Below are positions 1 through 8,277 of a DNA stretch of 64,000 nt, piece by piece (position 1 is the first letter of the stretch; each line of letters starts with the position of its first letter). A model generated the notes under the pieces. The model was not told the origin of the DNA. It saw only the letters and a list, made by a program, of their open reading frames with translations, and searched no databases. The stretch is taken from the NCBI GenBank assembly GCA_963848335.1, contig CAWKDD010000001.1, forward strand, positions 1,674,001-1,738,000. Reading direction: 5' to 3'. The stretch comes from Chersky-840 sp963848335. GTDB taxonomy: Bacteria > Actinomycetota > Acidimicrobiia > Acidimicrobiales > UBA8190. The position numbers and the translations under genes are program-made.

Positions 1-1487
1 GTGGCCAGACGCTCATCGCCCACGACGTGCTGCACCTCGTCCTGCCGGGATTCGACGGCCTGCCGTGGAGGGGGAGCACCTACTTCGGGCCCATCTTCAC
101 CAATTACATGGAGAGTGCCGCCTACGTCGGTGTCATCACGCTCGTCCTCGCCGTGGTGGGCGTGGTGGTACGCCGAAGGCGCCGCGAGGCACTGGCGTTG
201 GCCGCCGTCGCCGTGGTCGCCGCCGTGCTCGTTTTCGCCCCGCCCCTGGTCTCGGTCATCGGTCGACTGCCCAGTGCGGGCCGCGTGCGTTGGTACGAGT
301 CGTTGGGCCCCATGACCCTCGCCCTGGCCCTCCTGGCCGGGATGGGGATGGACGTCCTCGTCCGCATGCACGGCAAACGGTCCGTCCGCGTAGGGACCGG
401 GATCGGCTTCGCCGGGGCGGGTGTGGCCCTGGGGGCATTGTGGCTGGCGGGTCGCGGCCACCTCCCCGCCCACGAGGAGACCGTCCGGGCCCAGAGCTTC
501 GTGTGGCCCCTTGTCGACACGGTGGTCGGGCTGGCGGTGCTGGTCGCCCTGGCCCTGGCACATCGGCGTGCCCGGGTGCCCCGTGGATCGGAACGCGGCG
601 CCTGGTCGGGTGTCGGGCGCTGGGCGGGCGGGGCGCTCCTCGCCTGCGAGACCGTCTTCCTGGTGGCGGCGGGGGCACCGCTGTTCTCCTCGAGCCCCAC
701 CTTCCTCACGCCGACGCCCGCGGCCCGGGCCCTGCAACGCGCCGTGGGCTCGGCCGTTGTGGGCTTCGGCCCCTGCAACCCCGACCTGGGGATCTACTAC
801 GACGTCAACGTCGCCTTCGCGGTCCAGGAGCTTCCGGTGTACGACCCCGTGATCCCCCAGAAGTACTTCTCGTCCTGGGAGACGCTCACCGGCCAGCAGG
901 CCAAGACCCCCTTCGACCACGCGTCGGTCTTCTGCCCCAGTGTGACGACGTCCACCGCGGCGCGCCGCTTCGGCGTGGCCTACGTCCTCGAACCCATCGG
1001 CACGCCTGGCCCCCAGGGTGCCGCCTTCGACACCCGGGTGGGGGACGAGAACCTGTACCGGGTCCCCGGGGCGGCGCCGGCGACGCTCACGCCTTTGTCG
1101 TCGAGGGGGGGGATCCCCGGCGACGACGCGCCGGGGCGGCCGATACCGGTCACCCATCCCGATCCCGCGTCCTGGAACGTAGAGACGTCCTCGGCGACTG
1201 CCGCGGTCCTGAGACTCCGGCTCACCGACCTCCCGGGCTGGCACGCCACCATCGACAACCACCCGCTCGCCCTGCGCCGCTTCTCGGGGGTCATGCTCCA
1301 GGCACGCGTTCCCCCGGGGCGGCACACGGTGGTGCTCACCTACTGGCCGACCACCTTCACGATCGGCATGGTCCTGGCCGGGTGCAGTGCCGCCGGGCTC
1401 GTGACCGCGCTGATCGTCGGGCGCAGAGGCCGCAGACGCCCCGTCACGACGACCACGAGCACGACCTCAGACCCTGCCGTGCCCTGA
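1..1487 (+). CDS. YfhO-like polytopic membrane protein, C-terminal part (5' end outside window)
   Basis: The reading frame is open from base 3, so the gene begins upstream of the window. About 495 codons are visible. Several hydrophobic helices occur in the first 200 residues, followed by a large polar extracytoplasmic region and one last helix near the C-terminus. The region just before that helix (PGWHATIDNHPLAL, then VPPGRHTVVLTYWP) matches the beta-rich tail of YfhO-family membrane proteins, which decorate cell-wall polymers or act in polysaccharide assembly. The exact substrate cannot be read from the sequence. The gene converges on the HtrA-like gene at 1551. Confidence 0.7.
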   Translation, partial: GQTLIAHDVLHLVLPGFDGLPWRGSTYFGPIFTNYMESAAYVGVITLVLAVVGVVVRRRRREALALAAVAVVAAVLVFAPPLVSVIGRLPSAGRVRWYESLGPMTLALALLAGMGMDVLVRMHGKRSVRVGTGIGFAGAGVALGALWLAGRGHLPAHEETVRAQSFVWPLVDTVVGLAVLVALALAHRRARVPRGSERGAWSGVGRWAGGALLACETVFLVAAGAPLFSSSPTFLTPTPAARALQRAVGSAVVGFGPCNPDLGIYYDVNVAFAVQELPVYDPVIPQKYFSSWETLTGQQAKTPFDHASVFCPSVTTSTAARRFGVAYVLEPIGTPGPQGAAFDTRVGDENLYRVPGAAPATLTPLSSRGGIPGDDAPGRPIPVTHPDPASWNVETSSATAAVLRLRLTDLPGWHATIDNHPLALRRFSGVMLQARVPPGRHTVVLTYWPTTFTIGMVLAGCSAAGLVTALIVGRRGRRRPVTTTTSTTSDPAVP

Positions 1488-1537
1488 GGCGCCGGCACGC
1501 CGCACCGGACCGGACCAGACCGGACGGCCCGGTCAGA

Positions 1538-1559
1538 CCGGCCTGACCGGTCAGGCCGG
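1538..1559. terminator. 22-bp perfect palindrome between convergent genes
   Basis: Two 11-bp arms (CCGGCCTGACC and its complement) meet with no spacer and overlap the stop codon of the HtrA-like gene. It lies between the 3' ends of two convergent genes, so a two-way transcription stop is plausible. There is no T-tract, so intrinsic termination is unproven. Confidence 0.4.
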
Positions 1560-3107
1560 GGGACCGGTGGTGAGCTGGACCGACGCCGTGTGGCTGGTGC
1601 CCGAGGCGTCGACCCATCCGACCGACACGGTGTCGCCGGGCTTGTACTTGAGCAGCGCGTTGGACAGGTCCTGGGCCGTCGAGATGGTGGCGTTGTCGAT
1701 CGACACCACCGTGTCGCCCGCCGTGATCCCGGCACCGTCGGCCGCGCTCCCGGCCTGCACCTCCTGCACGAAGGCACCGGCCACGCCCGAGCTGCTCCCC
1801 GATCCGCCGAAGATCCCACCGCCCGACGACGACCCGTCGCTCACCTCGACGCCGAGCAGGGCCCGCGGCCCGATTTGGATCGTGGAGCTGGACTGGCCCT
1901 TCTTGATCTGGTCGATGATCGAGATCGCATGGTTGATGCCGATGGCGTAGCCCTGATTGGTGGCGCCGTCGGACTCGGCCGCCGCCGTGTTCATGCCGAC
2001 GACCTTGCCCGACGTGTCCACCAGTGCGCCTCCCGAATCACCGGGTTGGATGTCGGCATTGGTCTCGAGGAGCCCGTTCAGCGTCTCCGACAGCGTCCCC
2101 GAGTCGCCGGCGGTGATGGACTGGTCGACGGCGGTGATCGTCCCGCCCACCGCGGTGGGGGTGCCGCCCGTGCCGCCTGCGTTGCCGATGGCCACGACCG
2201 GCTGGCCGACACTCACGTTGGACGAGTTGCCGATGTTGATCGTCTTGAGACCCGAGGCGTTCTGCAGCTGGAGCAGCGCCACGTCGTCGGTGACGGAGTA
2301 CCCCACGACGTGCGCCGTGTAGGTCTGGCCCGTGCCGACGATCGTGACGTTGATCGTCGTGGCGTTCTCGATCACGTGGTTGTTCGTGAGCACCAGGCCC
2401 GAAGAGGTGAGGATCATTCCCGTCCCCGCCGCCGCACCCGTCTGGGCCAGGGTGGTGTCGATGTCGACCAGGGCCGGGTCGACCTCGGCCGCGATGGCCT
2501 GGGTGTTCACGCCGGCGGGGGCGCCGCTCGAGCCCGACGAGCCCGACGAGCCCGACGAGCCCGAGCCGGATCCCGGACCGAAGCCGGAGCCGGTCGAACC
2601 CGTCGATCCCGGGAAGGGGATGGTCCCGGCAGAGGGTGATCCCCCGGCCGCGCTGTGGTCCACGGCGTGCTCCACGGCCGCGCCGACGACTCCCGACACG
2701 GCGATGAGGACGGCCGCGGCGAGTGCTGCGATTCCCCAACCACCGAGGGTCTTGCGCCTCGGGGTGGGGGCGTAGAAGGGGGGGACGGCGCCGTGGGAGT
2801 AGTAGCCGTAGGGGTACTGCGGGGGACCGCCGGGGGGCGTGGCGCCCGGACCCCAGTATCCGCCCGAGTGGGACCCCACCGGCCCGGGCGCCCAGGGGGG
2901 CGGGGGAGGAGGGGTGAAGGGGGGCACGGCCGCGCCCGCCGGGGGAGGCGGAGGCGTGACCGGAATCTCTGCCGTCGTCCCCCCGCCCACCGGGAATTCC
3001 CCGGTCGGTTGGTCCGGGACGGGCGCGGCCCAAGGGAATCCGGGCTCCGACGGAACCCGGTCCCCGGACTCCCCGGGCTGCACGTTGTTTCCAAAGTCGC
3101 TGCTCAC
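1551..3107 (-). CDS. Membrane-anchored HtrA/DegP-type serine protease with PDZ domain
   Basis: The 518-residue protein has a proline/glycine-rich cytoplasmic N-terminus (about 1-120), one membrane helix (about 122-147), a Gly/Ser linker, a trypsin-like domain and a C-terminal PDZ domain (about 420-510). The catalytic triad is visible: His in LTNNHVIENA (about 244), Asp in DDVALLQL (about 274) and Ser in QPGDSGGALVD (about 357). Such proteins degrade or refold damaged proteins on the outer face of the membrane. The GTG start at 3107 has an AGGAG Shine-Dalgarno sequence 5 nt upstream. A second, distinct HtrA protein lies at 32396-33949. The linker is encoded by a short tandem repeat. Confidence 0.9.
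   Translation of the reverse strand: MSSDFGNNVQPGESGDRVPSEPGFPWAAPVPDQPTGEFPVGGGTTAEIPVTPPPPPAGAAVPPFTPPPPPPWAPGPVGSHSGGYWGPGATPPGGPPQYPYGYYSHGAVPPFYAPTPRRKTLGGWGIAALAAAVLIAVSGVVGAAVEHAVDHSAAGGSPSAGTIPFPGSTGSTGSGFGPGSGSGSSGSSGSSGSSGAPAGVNTQAIAAEVDPALVDIDTTLAQTGAAAGTGMILTSSGLVLTNNHVIENATTINVTIVGTGQTYTAHVVGYSVTDDVALLQLQNASGLKTINIGNSSNVSVGQPVVAIGNAGGTGGTPTAVGGTITAVDQSITAGDSGTLSETLNGLLETNADIQPGDSGGALVDTSGKVVGMNTAAAESDGATNQGYAIGINHAISIIDQIKKGQSSSTIQIGPRALLGVEVSDGSSSGGGIFGGSGSSSGVAGAFVQEVQAGSAADGAGITAGDTVVSIDNATISTAQDLSNALLKYKPGDTVSVGWVDASGTSHTASVQLTTGPPA
2530..2564. repeat. 9-bp tandem repeat coding the Gly/Ser linker of HtrA
   Basis: Three perfect copies and one partial copy of GAGCCCGAC encode the SSG repeats between the membrane helix and the protease domain. 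Copy-number change would alter linker length without a frameshift. Confidence 0.8.
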
Positions 3108-3278
3108 GGTGCTCCTGTCTCCGATTGAACCGATCGACTTCCTTCGACATCAGGGTCGATGCCCACGATCTTGGGATACGAACCTGTAGGGCAGCTTGGA
3201 GATTCCTTTCGATCCGCTCTGAGACCGCACCGACCAGGCCCGATCCTCGGGCGCCGGTCCACTTCTACGCTGGGGGAG

Positions 3279-3902
3279 GTGAAGGGCGCTCCTCGCATCA
3301 AGACGGTGGTCTTCGACGTCGGCGGGGTCCTCGTCGACTGGGACCCGCGCTATCTCTACCGCACCCTGATCCCGCAAGAGCAGGACATGGAGCGCTTCCT
3401 GGCCGAGGTGTGCACCCCGCAGTGGCACGCCCAACACGATCTGGGGGCATCCTACGAGGACACCATCCCGGCGCTGGCAGCGGCCCATCCCCGGTGGGCG
3501 GCGGAGGTGCAGGCGTGGGGCGATCGCTTCGTCGAGATGTACGGCGGGGTCTTCGAGGGCACGGTGGCGCTCCTGGCCGATCTCCGCCGCCGGCGCGTCC
3601 CGCTCATCGCCTCGACCAACTGGGGCGCGCAGAGCTGGAAACAGGCCAAGGCCCGCTACGAGTTCCTCGACTGGTTCGACGGGGCGCTCGTGTCCGGCGA
3701 GGTGGGCCTGGCCAAGCCCGACCCCGCCTTCTTCGACATGCTGGTGGAGACCTTCGCCCTGCATCCCCCCGAGACCTTCTACATCGAGGACAACCTCGCC
3801 AACCTGGAGGCGGCCGCCGACAGGGGCTTCGTCACTCACCACTTCGTGTCGTCGGAGGACCTGGCGGCCGAGCTCCGGCGCCACGGCCTCGTCGACGGGT
3901 GA
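3279..3902 (+). CDS. HAD-superfamily hydrolase, subfamily IA
   Basis: The protein (about 207 residues) has the HAD motifs in order: the nucleophile loop VVFDVGGVLVDWD near the N-terminus, the Thr/Ser motif in IASTNWG, the lysine in KPDPAFF, and the acidic motif IEDNLANLEAA. These support a phosphatase or dehalogenase-type hydrolase of subfamily IA; the substrate is unknown. The frame is open back to an ATG at 3159, but that extension has no family resemblance, so the GTG at 3279 is preferred. A GGAGG directly abuts that GTG, leaving no normal spacing, so the start is uncertain. It diverges from the HtrA gene across about 170 bp that should hold both promoters. Confidence 0.8.
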   Translation: MKGAPRIKTVVFDVGGVLVDWDPRYLYRTLIPQEQDMERFLAEVCTPQWHAQHDLGASYEDTIPALAAAHPRWAAEVQAWGDRFVEMYGGVFEGTVALLADLRRRRVPLIASTNWGAQSWKQAKARYEFLDWFDGALVSGEVGLAKPDPAFFDMLVETFALHPPETFYIEDNLANLEAAADRGFVTHHFVSSEDLAAELRRHGLVDG

Positions 3903-3946
3903 CCCGAAGCCGGAGCGCGCCGCACCGGTCCTCGTCTCGGCGCCGG

Positions 3947-6088
3947 TCATCGGGCAACCTCCGAGAGGTCGAGCTTCTCGGCCAGCACCTGCTCCAGATA
4001 GAGCGAGTACGACTCGGTGACGTGCAGCTCGTTCAGATAAGGCTGGTAGCGCCCGATGACGGCGCTACACCTCTGGGCACAGAACCACGGGTCCACGTCG
4101 ATGTACCGTCCGCCCGCCGCCGTGATCGCCCTGCGTTCGGCCTGGTTGTAGGAAGCCAGGTTGGAAAGGGCCGGGCCCGAGCACGCCTGCACGTCCGCGG
4201 GGTGCTCGGCCAGGCAGTCGGGGGGGTCCGGGTCGGAACGGGGCATGTTGCCCAGGACCACCAGCTGCCGATGCGGGGCCGCGATGCGCGCCAGGGTGGC
4301 GCCCAGAGCGCGCTGCCACTGGGCCGTGGTGTAGAGCGCCTTGCCCGGACCCGACTGCACCTCCTGGGTGACGACGACGAGGTCGGGGTGGAGGCGCTTG
4401 ATCCGGTGGAGCGCGAAATGCTGCCACTGGGCGCAGACCGAGAACGGGAACCCGGCTGCTTGCGATCCCGATGGGTAGGCGTTGGCCATGCAGTAAGCCT
4501 TGCCCAGGATCACCAGTCTCCAATGCGCTTCTCTGGCGGCTTCGTTGAGGGCCTCGAACCACATCAGGGCATGCGAGTCTCCATAGAGCACCATGGTGCG
4601 CGACCCGTGGCGGTCACCGAATATGCAGGCCGGCACCCGGGCCTGACCGAGCGTCGGATCACAGCGGCCCGGGGGCCATCCCCGGTCGTCGGAGACGGTG
4701 GACAGAGACGGGGTGAGATCAGACGGCAACCGCTGGATCTGGACCGAAGCACGGACAAGGTCCCGGACCTGGGCGTCGGTACCGGGCACGATCCCGAGAC
4801 GTGACGATGCCGTGACCGTCGGAGAGGCCTCGTCATCCAACCAGGCCGTGGCCACGACGAGCGTGAGTCCGATCAGGCCCGCCCCCAGGGCGATGCTCCC
4901 CCAGCGGAACCGGGTGGGGAACCTGGCGTGCCGGATGGGATCCTCCACCAGGCGGAAGGTCACGGCCGACGCCACCAGCGCCACCGCTACCAACCCCAGG
5001 CTCTGGGGCACGGGGAGGCTCGTCCTCCCCTGGGACTCGGCCGCCACGACCAGGATGGGCCAGTGCCACAGGTACAGCGAGTACGACAACTTGCCCAACC
5101 AGCCGAAGGGAGCGGTCCCCAACAGCACCTCGGCCCCCCGCGCCGGCGCCACCACCCCGCCCGCGATGACGAGGGCCGCACCCACGACGGGGACCGCCAC
5201 CCACGAGCCCGGGTACGCGGTCCGATTGTCGAAGGCCAGCGCGGCCACCAGGATCGCCCCGAGGCCGAGCCAGGTCATGGCGGCCGCGGCTCGGGCCGGC
5301 AGCCGCAACAGCCACGTCGTGCCCACCGCCACCAGGGCTCCCAGAGCGAGCTCCCAGGCCCGGGTCCAGGGGGAGAAGTACGCCGCTGTCGCGTTCGACG
5401 TCGTCTGCAGCACCGACCACGTGAAGGAGCCGATGATGATCAGCACCAGGCCGACGGCGAGGCGCGTGCGCAGGGAGATGCGGAGCCGGACCGCCGCTAC
5501 CAGCAGGAACAGCGTCGGGTAGACGAGGTAGAACTGCTCTTCCACCGACAAGGACCAGTAGTTCTGCAGCGGTGAGGGGGGCTGCTGGGAGGCGAGGTAG
5601 TTGGTGCCCTGCGATGCGAAGTGGAAGTTGGCCAGGAAGGCCGCGGCCCAGCGGCTGTCCACTGCGGTGCGGTCTCCGGACAGAAAGCCGAGGAACACAT
5701 ACGACGCGGCGATGGTGACGATGATCACCAACGTGGCGGCGGGGATGATGCGCCGGCATCGCCTGCCGTAGAAGGCGAGGATCGACGTCCGGCCCGACGA
5801 TGCCCGCTCGCGCAACAACACCCCGGTGATGACGAATCCCGAGATGACGAAGAAGACGTCGACACCGACGTACCCACCTCTGAAGACCGAGCCGGTGGCG
5901 TGGTAGAGGACCACCAGCACGACGGCGACGGCCCTGAGTCCTTGTACGTCGGGGCGGAACTTCCGGTCCCCGGGTGCGGTGCCTGATTCGTCCCCCGACG
6001 GCAAGAGACGGGTGGGCGCGAGCCGTCCGTCCACAAGCTCGTCACGCACGAAGGCCACCCACCCCCTCGGTCGGCGCTCGGTCAACAT
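3947..6088 (-). CDS. OafA/YrhL-type membrane O-acyltransferase with C-terminal SGNH domain
   Basis: 713 residues. After about 45 polar residues comes the acyltransferase-3 signature FRPDVQGLRAVAVVLVVLYH, then GGYVGVDVFFVISGF and about ten membrane helices (to about 430). The C-terminal 250 residues form an SGNH hydrolase domain with GDSHALMWFEAL (Ser nucleophile) and LNELHVTESY near the end (catalytic His). This architecture O-acetylates extracellular polysaccharides: the membrane part brings the acyl group across and the SGNH domain transfers it. A TAGAGT -10 box lies 3 nt before the ATG and 6 nt before the following TTG, so translation could begin at either codon. The closest relative in the window is the divergent neighbour at 6247. 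Confidence 0.88.
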   Translation of the reverse strand: MLTERRPRGWVAFVRDELVDGRLAPTRLLPSGDESGTAPGDRKFRPDVQGLRAVAVVLVVLYHATGSVFRGGYVGVDVFFVISGFVITGVLLRERASSGRTSILAFYGRRCRRIIPAATLVIIVTIAASYVFLGFLSGDRTAVDSRWAAAFLANFHFASQGTNYLASQQPPSPLQNYWSLSVEEQFYLVYPTLFLLVAAVRLRISLRTRLAVGLVLIIIGSFTWSVLQTTSNATAAYFSPWTRAWELALGALVAVGTTWLLRLPARAAAAMTWLGLGAILVAALAFDNRTAYPGSWVAVPVVGAALVIAGGVVAPARGAEVLLGTAPFGWLGKLSYSLYLWHWPILVVAAESQGRTSLPVPQSLGLVAVALVASAVTFRLVEDPIRHARFPTRFRWGSIALGAGLIGLTLVVATAWLDDEASPTVTASSRLGIVPGTDAQVRDLVRASVQIQRLPSDLTPSLSTVSDDRGWPPGRCDPTLGQARVPACIFGDRHGSRTMVLYGDSHALMWFEALNEAAREAHWRLVILGKAYCMANAYPSGSQAAGFPFSVCAQWQHFALHRIKRLHPDLVVVTQEVQSGPGKALYTTAQWQRALGATLARIAAPHRQLVVLGNMPRSDPDPPDCLAEHPADVQACSGPALSNLASYNQAERRAITAAGGRYIDVDPWFCAQRCSAVIGRYQPYLNELHVTESYSLYLEQVLAEKLDLSEVAR

Positions 6089-6172
6089 TCGACTCTACCT
6101 GCGGTACGCACGGATCCGGTGAAAAGCCCAGCTCTAGTGCTCATCCGTCGTCTCGTAGCGCGACCGTCGACG

Positions 6173-6178
6173 TATCCT
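6173..6178 (+). promoter_or_regulatory. -10 box TATCCT upstream of second acyltransferase
   Basis: TATCCT lies 6 nt before an ATG at 6185. That ATG opens a 21-codon frame whose stop (6248-6250) overlaps the GTG start of the acyltransferase at 6247. Either the short frame is a translated leader or translation starts at the downstream GTG. Confidence 0.45.
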
Positions 6179-6246
6179 TCGGCCATGGCCGGTCGGAGCG
6201 ACGACCCGAGCGACGGGAGTCGGTCCAGCACGGGCCCGGTCCTGAC

Positions 6247-8277
6247 GTGACCGTCACGACCGACGACACCCCCGAGGCACTTCGGGACGAGGCCGGCACC
6301 GCACCCGGAGATCGCCGATTCCGGCCCGACGTCCAGGGGCTCCGAGCGGTGGCGATCCTGCTCGTGGTCCTCTATCACGCGTCGATTCCCGGCCTGAGCG
6401 GTGGATACGTCGGTGTCGACGTCTTCTTCGTCATCTCGGGATTCGTCATCACCGGGGTGCTCCTGCGGGAACGGACGTCCACCGGGTCGACCTCGATCCG
6501 GGCGTTCTACGGTCGTCGGGCCCGGCGCATCATCCCCGCCGCCACGTTGGTGATCATCGCCACCGTCGTCGCCACGTTCATCTTCGTCGGCTCGGCCACG
6601 GGTTGGACCACTGCGGTGGACGGCAAATGGGCGTCGGTGTTCCTGGCCAATTTCCACTTCGCGGGGACGGCGACCAACTATCTCGCCTCACAGAGCCCAC
6701 CCTCGCCGCTGCAGAACTACTGGTCGCTCGCCGTCGAGGAGCAGTTCTACATCGTCTATCCCACCGCCTTCCTGGTGGTGGCCGCCCTCATGACCCGGGT
6801 TCCCCTACGCGTGCGCCTCGGGGCGTTGCTCGGCGCCACCATCGTCTCCTCGTACGTGCTCTCGATCGTCATGACGGCGTCGAACCCCTCGGCGGCCTAC
6901 TTCTCGCCCTTCACCCGGGCGTGGGAGCTGGCACTGGGCGGGCTCCTCGCCGTCACCAGCGACAGTCTGCGACGCCTGGGGCCACTGGTGGCGGCCGGGG
7001 CCTCGTGGCTGGGGCTCGGTGCCATCGTGTCGTCGGCGTTCGTCTTCACGTCGGCCACCGCCTATCCCGGTTCGCTGGTGGTGGTCCCGGTGCTCGGGTC
7101 GGCACTCGTCATCGCCGGAGGGACGGCCCAGCCCCCCTACGGGGCCGAGGTGGCCCTGCGCCTCCGGCCCTTCCAACTGCTCGGGCTCGTCTCGTACTCC
7201 TTGTACCTGTGGCATTGGCCGATCCTGACGATCGCGGCACAGCGCGACGGGAAGACGACCTTGCCCGTGGGGGAGAACCTCGGGCTGCTGATCCTCGGCC
7301 TGGCGTTGGCCGTCGTGACGTACCGGTTGGTGGAGAACCCCATCCGACATTCCAAGCCCCTCATGACGAGGCGTTGGGCCAGCATCGCCATGGGCCTGTG
7401 CCTGATCGCCTCGAGCCTGGCCGTCACGACCTTCGAGGTCCATCGCTACCAAGCCTCTGCTCCCAGCGCCGGCGTCGCCGACGCCACGCCGGGGACCGCA
7501 TGTGCGCTCCCCACAAAGAGGCAGGTCGCGTCGTTGCACTACCCGACTCGCCGGGCGACGAGCGTGCCCGCCGTGCCCGCCGAGACGCGGATGGTCGTGG
7601 TCGGAGACTCCACGGCGTGCACCTTGTTGATCGGGCTCGCCGCCGTGGGCCCCTCCTACGGGATCCAGGTCGAGAGCGGGGCAGTCATCGGGTGCGGGAT
7701 CGTGAGCGGTCGTCTCGCGCCCTATTACTACAACGGCCTCGACCTCGAGGCGTACACCAGGACCTGTCAGAGCCGGGCCCGCGCCGCCGAAGCTGCCGCC
7801 CTTCGCCTCGGAAAGCCCGACGTCATCGTGTGGTCGAGCACCTTCGAGCGCTCCGGGATCGCCCTCCACACCCCCACCGGGCTCGAGGTGCTCGTCCAGG
7901 GCACCCCCCGGTGGCGGAAGGTGATGCTGCAGAGGATGGACACCCGTCTCAAGCAGTTCATCGCCACCGGGGCCACCGTCGTCCTGTTGCTACAGCCCCC
8001 CTTCGTCGACGCCGGTTCGCCGAGCCGACCCACCGCCAAAGACGCCGAATTCGCGCTGCTCAACACCATGTTGGGCCAGCTCGCCGCGCGTCATCCCGGC
8101 CACGTCGGCGTCCTCGACCTGTCCACCCGGGTCTGCCCCTCAGGCCCCCCGTGCCCGTACCGGGTCGGGGGGCTCGTCGTACGGCCCGACGGCGCGGACT
8201 ACGAGTCGGCCGGCTCGCTGTGGGTCGCCACCTGGCTGGTGCCCAGGATCCTAAGCACCGTGAGAGCTACGTCCTGA
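6247..8277 (+). CDS. OafA/YrhL-type membrane O-acyltransferase with C-terminal SGNH domain (second copy)
   Basis: About 676 residues from the GTG at 6247. It carries the same acyltransferase-3 signature, GGYVGVDVFFVISGF box and helix pattern as the gene at 3947-6088, including a near-identical entry segment (GTAPGDRRFRPDVQGLRAVA). The C-terminal SGNH domain (VVVGDSTACTLL) has diverged: the GDSH block of the neighbour is GDST here and the rest is hardly alignable. This suggests duplication followed by change of the acceptor-specific domain. The open frame extends back to 5974, but the extra residues overlap the neighbour's promoter and start and look non-coding. Its 3' end overlaps the convergent gene at 8251 by 27 bp. 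Confidence 0.87.
   Translation: MTVTTDDTPEALRDEAGTAPGDRRFRPDVQGLRAVAILLVVLYHASIPGLSGGYVGVDVFFVISGFVITGVLLRERTSTGSTSIRAFYGRRARRIIPAATLVIIATVVATFIFVGSATGWTTAVDGKWASVFLANFHFAGTATNYLASQSPPSPLQNYWSLAVEEQFYIVYPTAFLVVAALMTRVPLRVRLGALLGATIVSSYVLSIVMTASNPSAAYFSPFTRAWELALGGLLAVTSDSLRRLGPLVAAGASWLGLGAIVSSAFVFTSATAYPGSLVVVPVLGSALVIAGGTAQPPYGAEVALRLRPFQLLGLVSYSLYLWHWPILTIAAQRDGKTTLPVGENLGLLILGLALAVVTYRLVENPIRHSKPLMTRRWASIAMGLCLIASSLAVTTFEVHRYQASAPSAGVADATPGTACALPTKRQVASLHYPTRRATSVPAVPAETRMVVVGDSTACTLLIGLAAVGPSYGIQVESGAVIGCGIVSGRLAPYYYNGLDLEAYTRTCQSRARAAEAAALRLGKPDVIVWSSTFERSGIALHTPTGLEVLVQGTPRWRKVMLQRMDTRLKQFIATGATVVLLLQPPFVDAGSPSRPTAKDAEFALLNTMLGQLAARHPGHVGVLDLSTRVCPSGPPCPYRVGGLVVRPDGADYESAGSLWVATWLVPRILSTVRATS

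Noticed and set aside
3159..3278. N-terminal extension of the HAD hydrolase to an ATG at 3159
   Set aside because: The added 40 residues are rich in Arg, Pro and Ser, lie across the divergent promoter region and do not belong to the family.
6185..6250. A 21-codon frame overlapping the acyltransferase start
   Set aside because: It has a well-placed -10 box, but its sequence is low-complexity and nothing else supports translation. I mention it as a possible leader only and do not list it as a gene.
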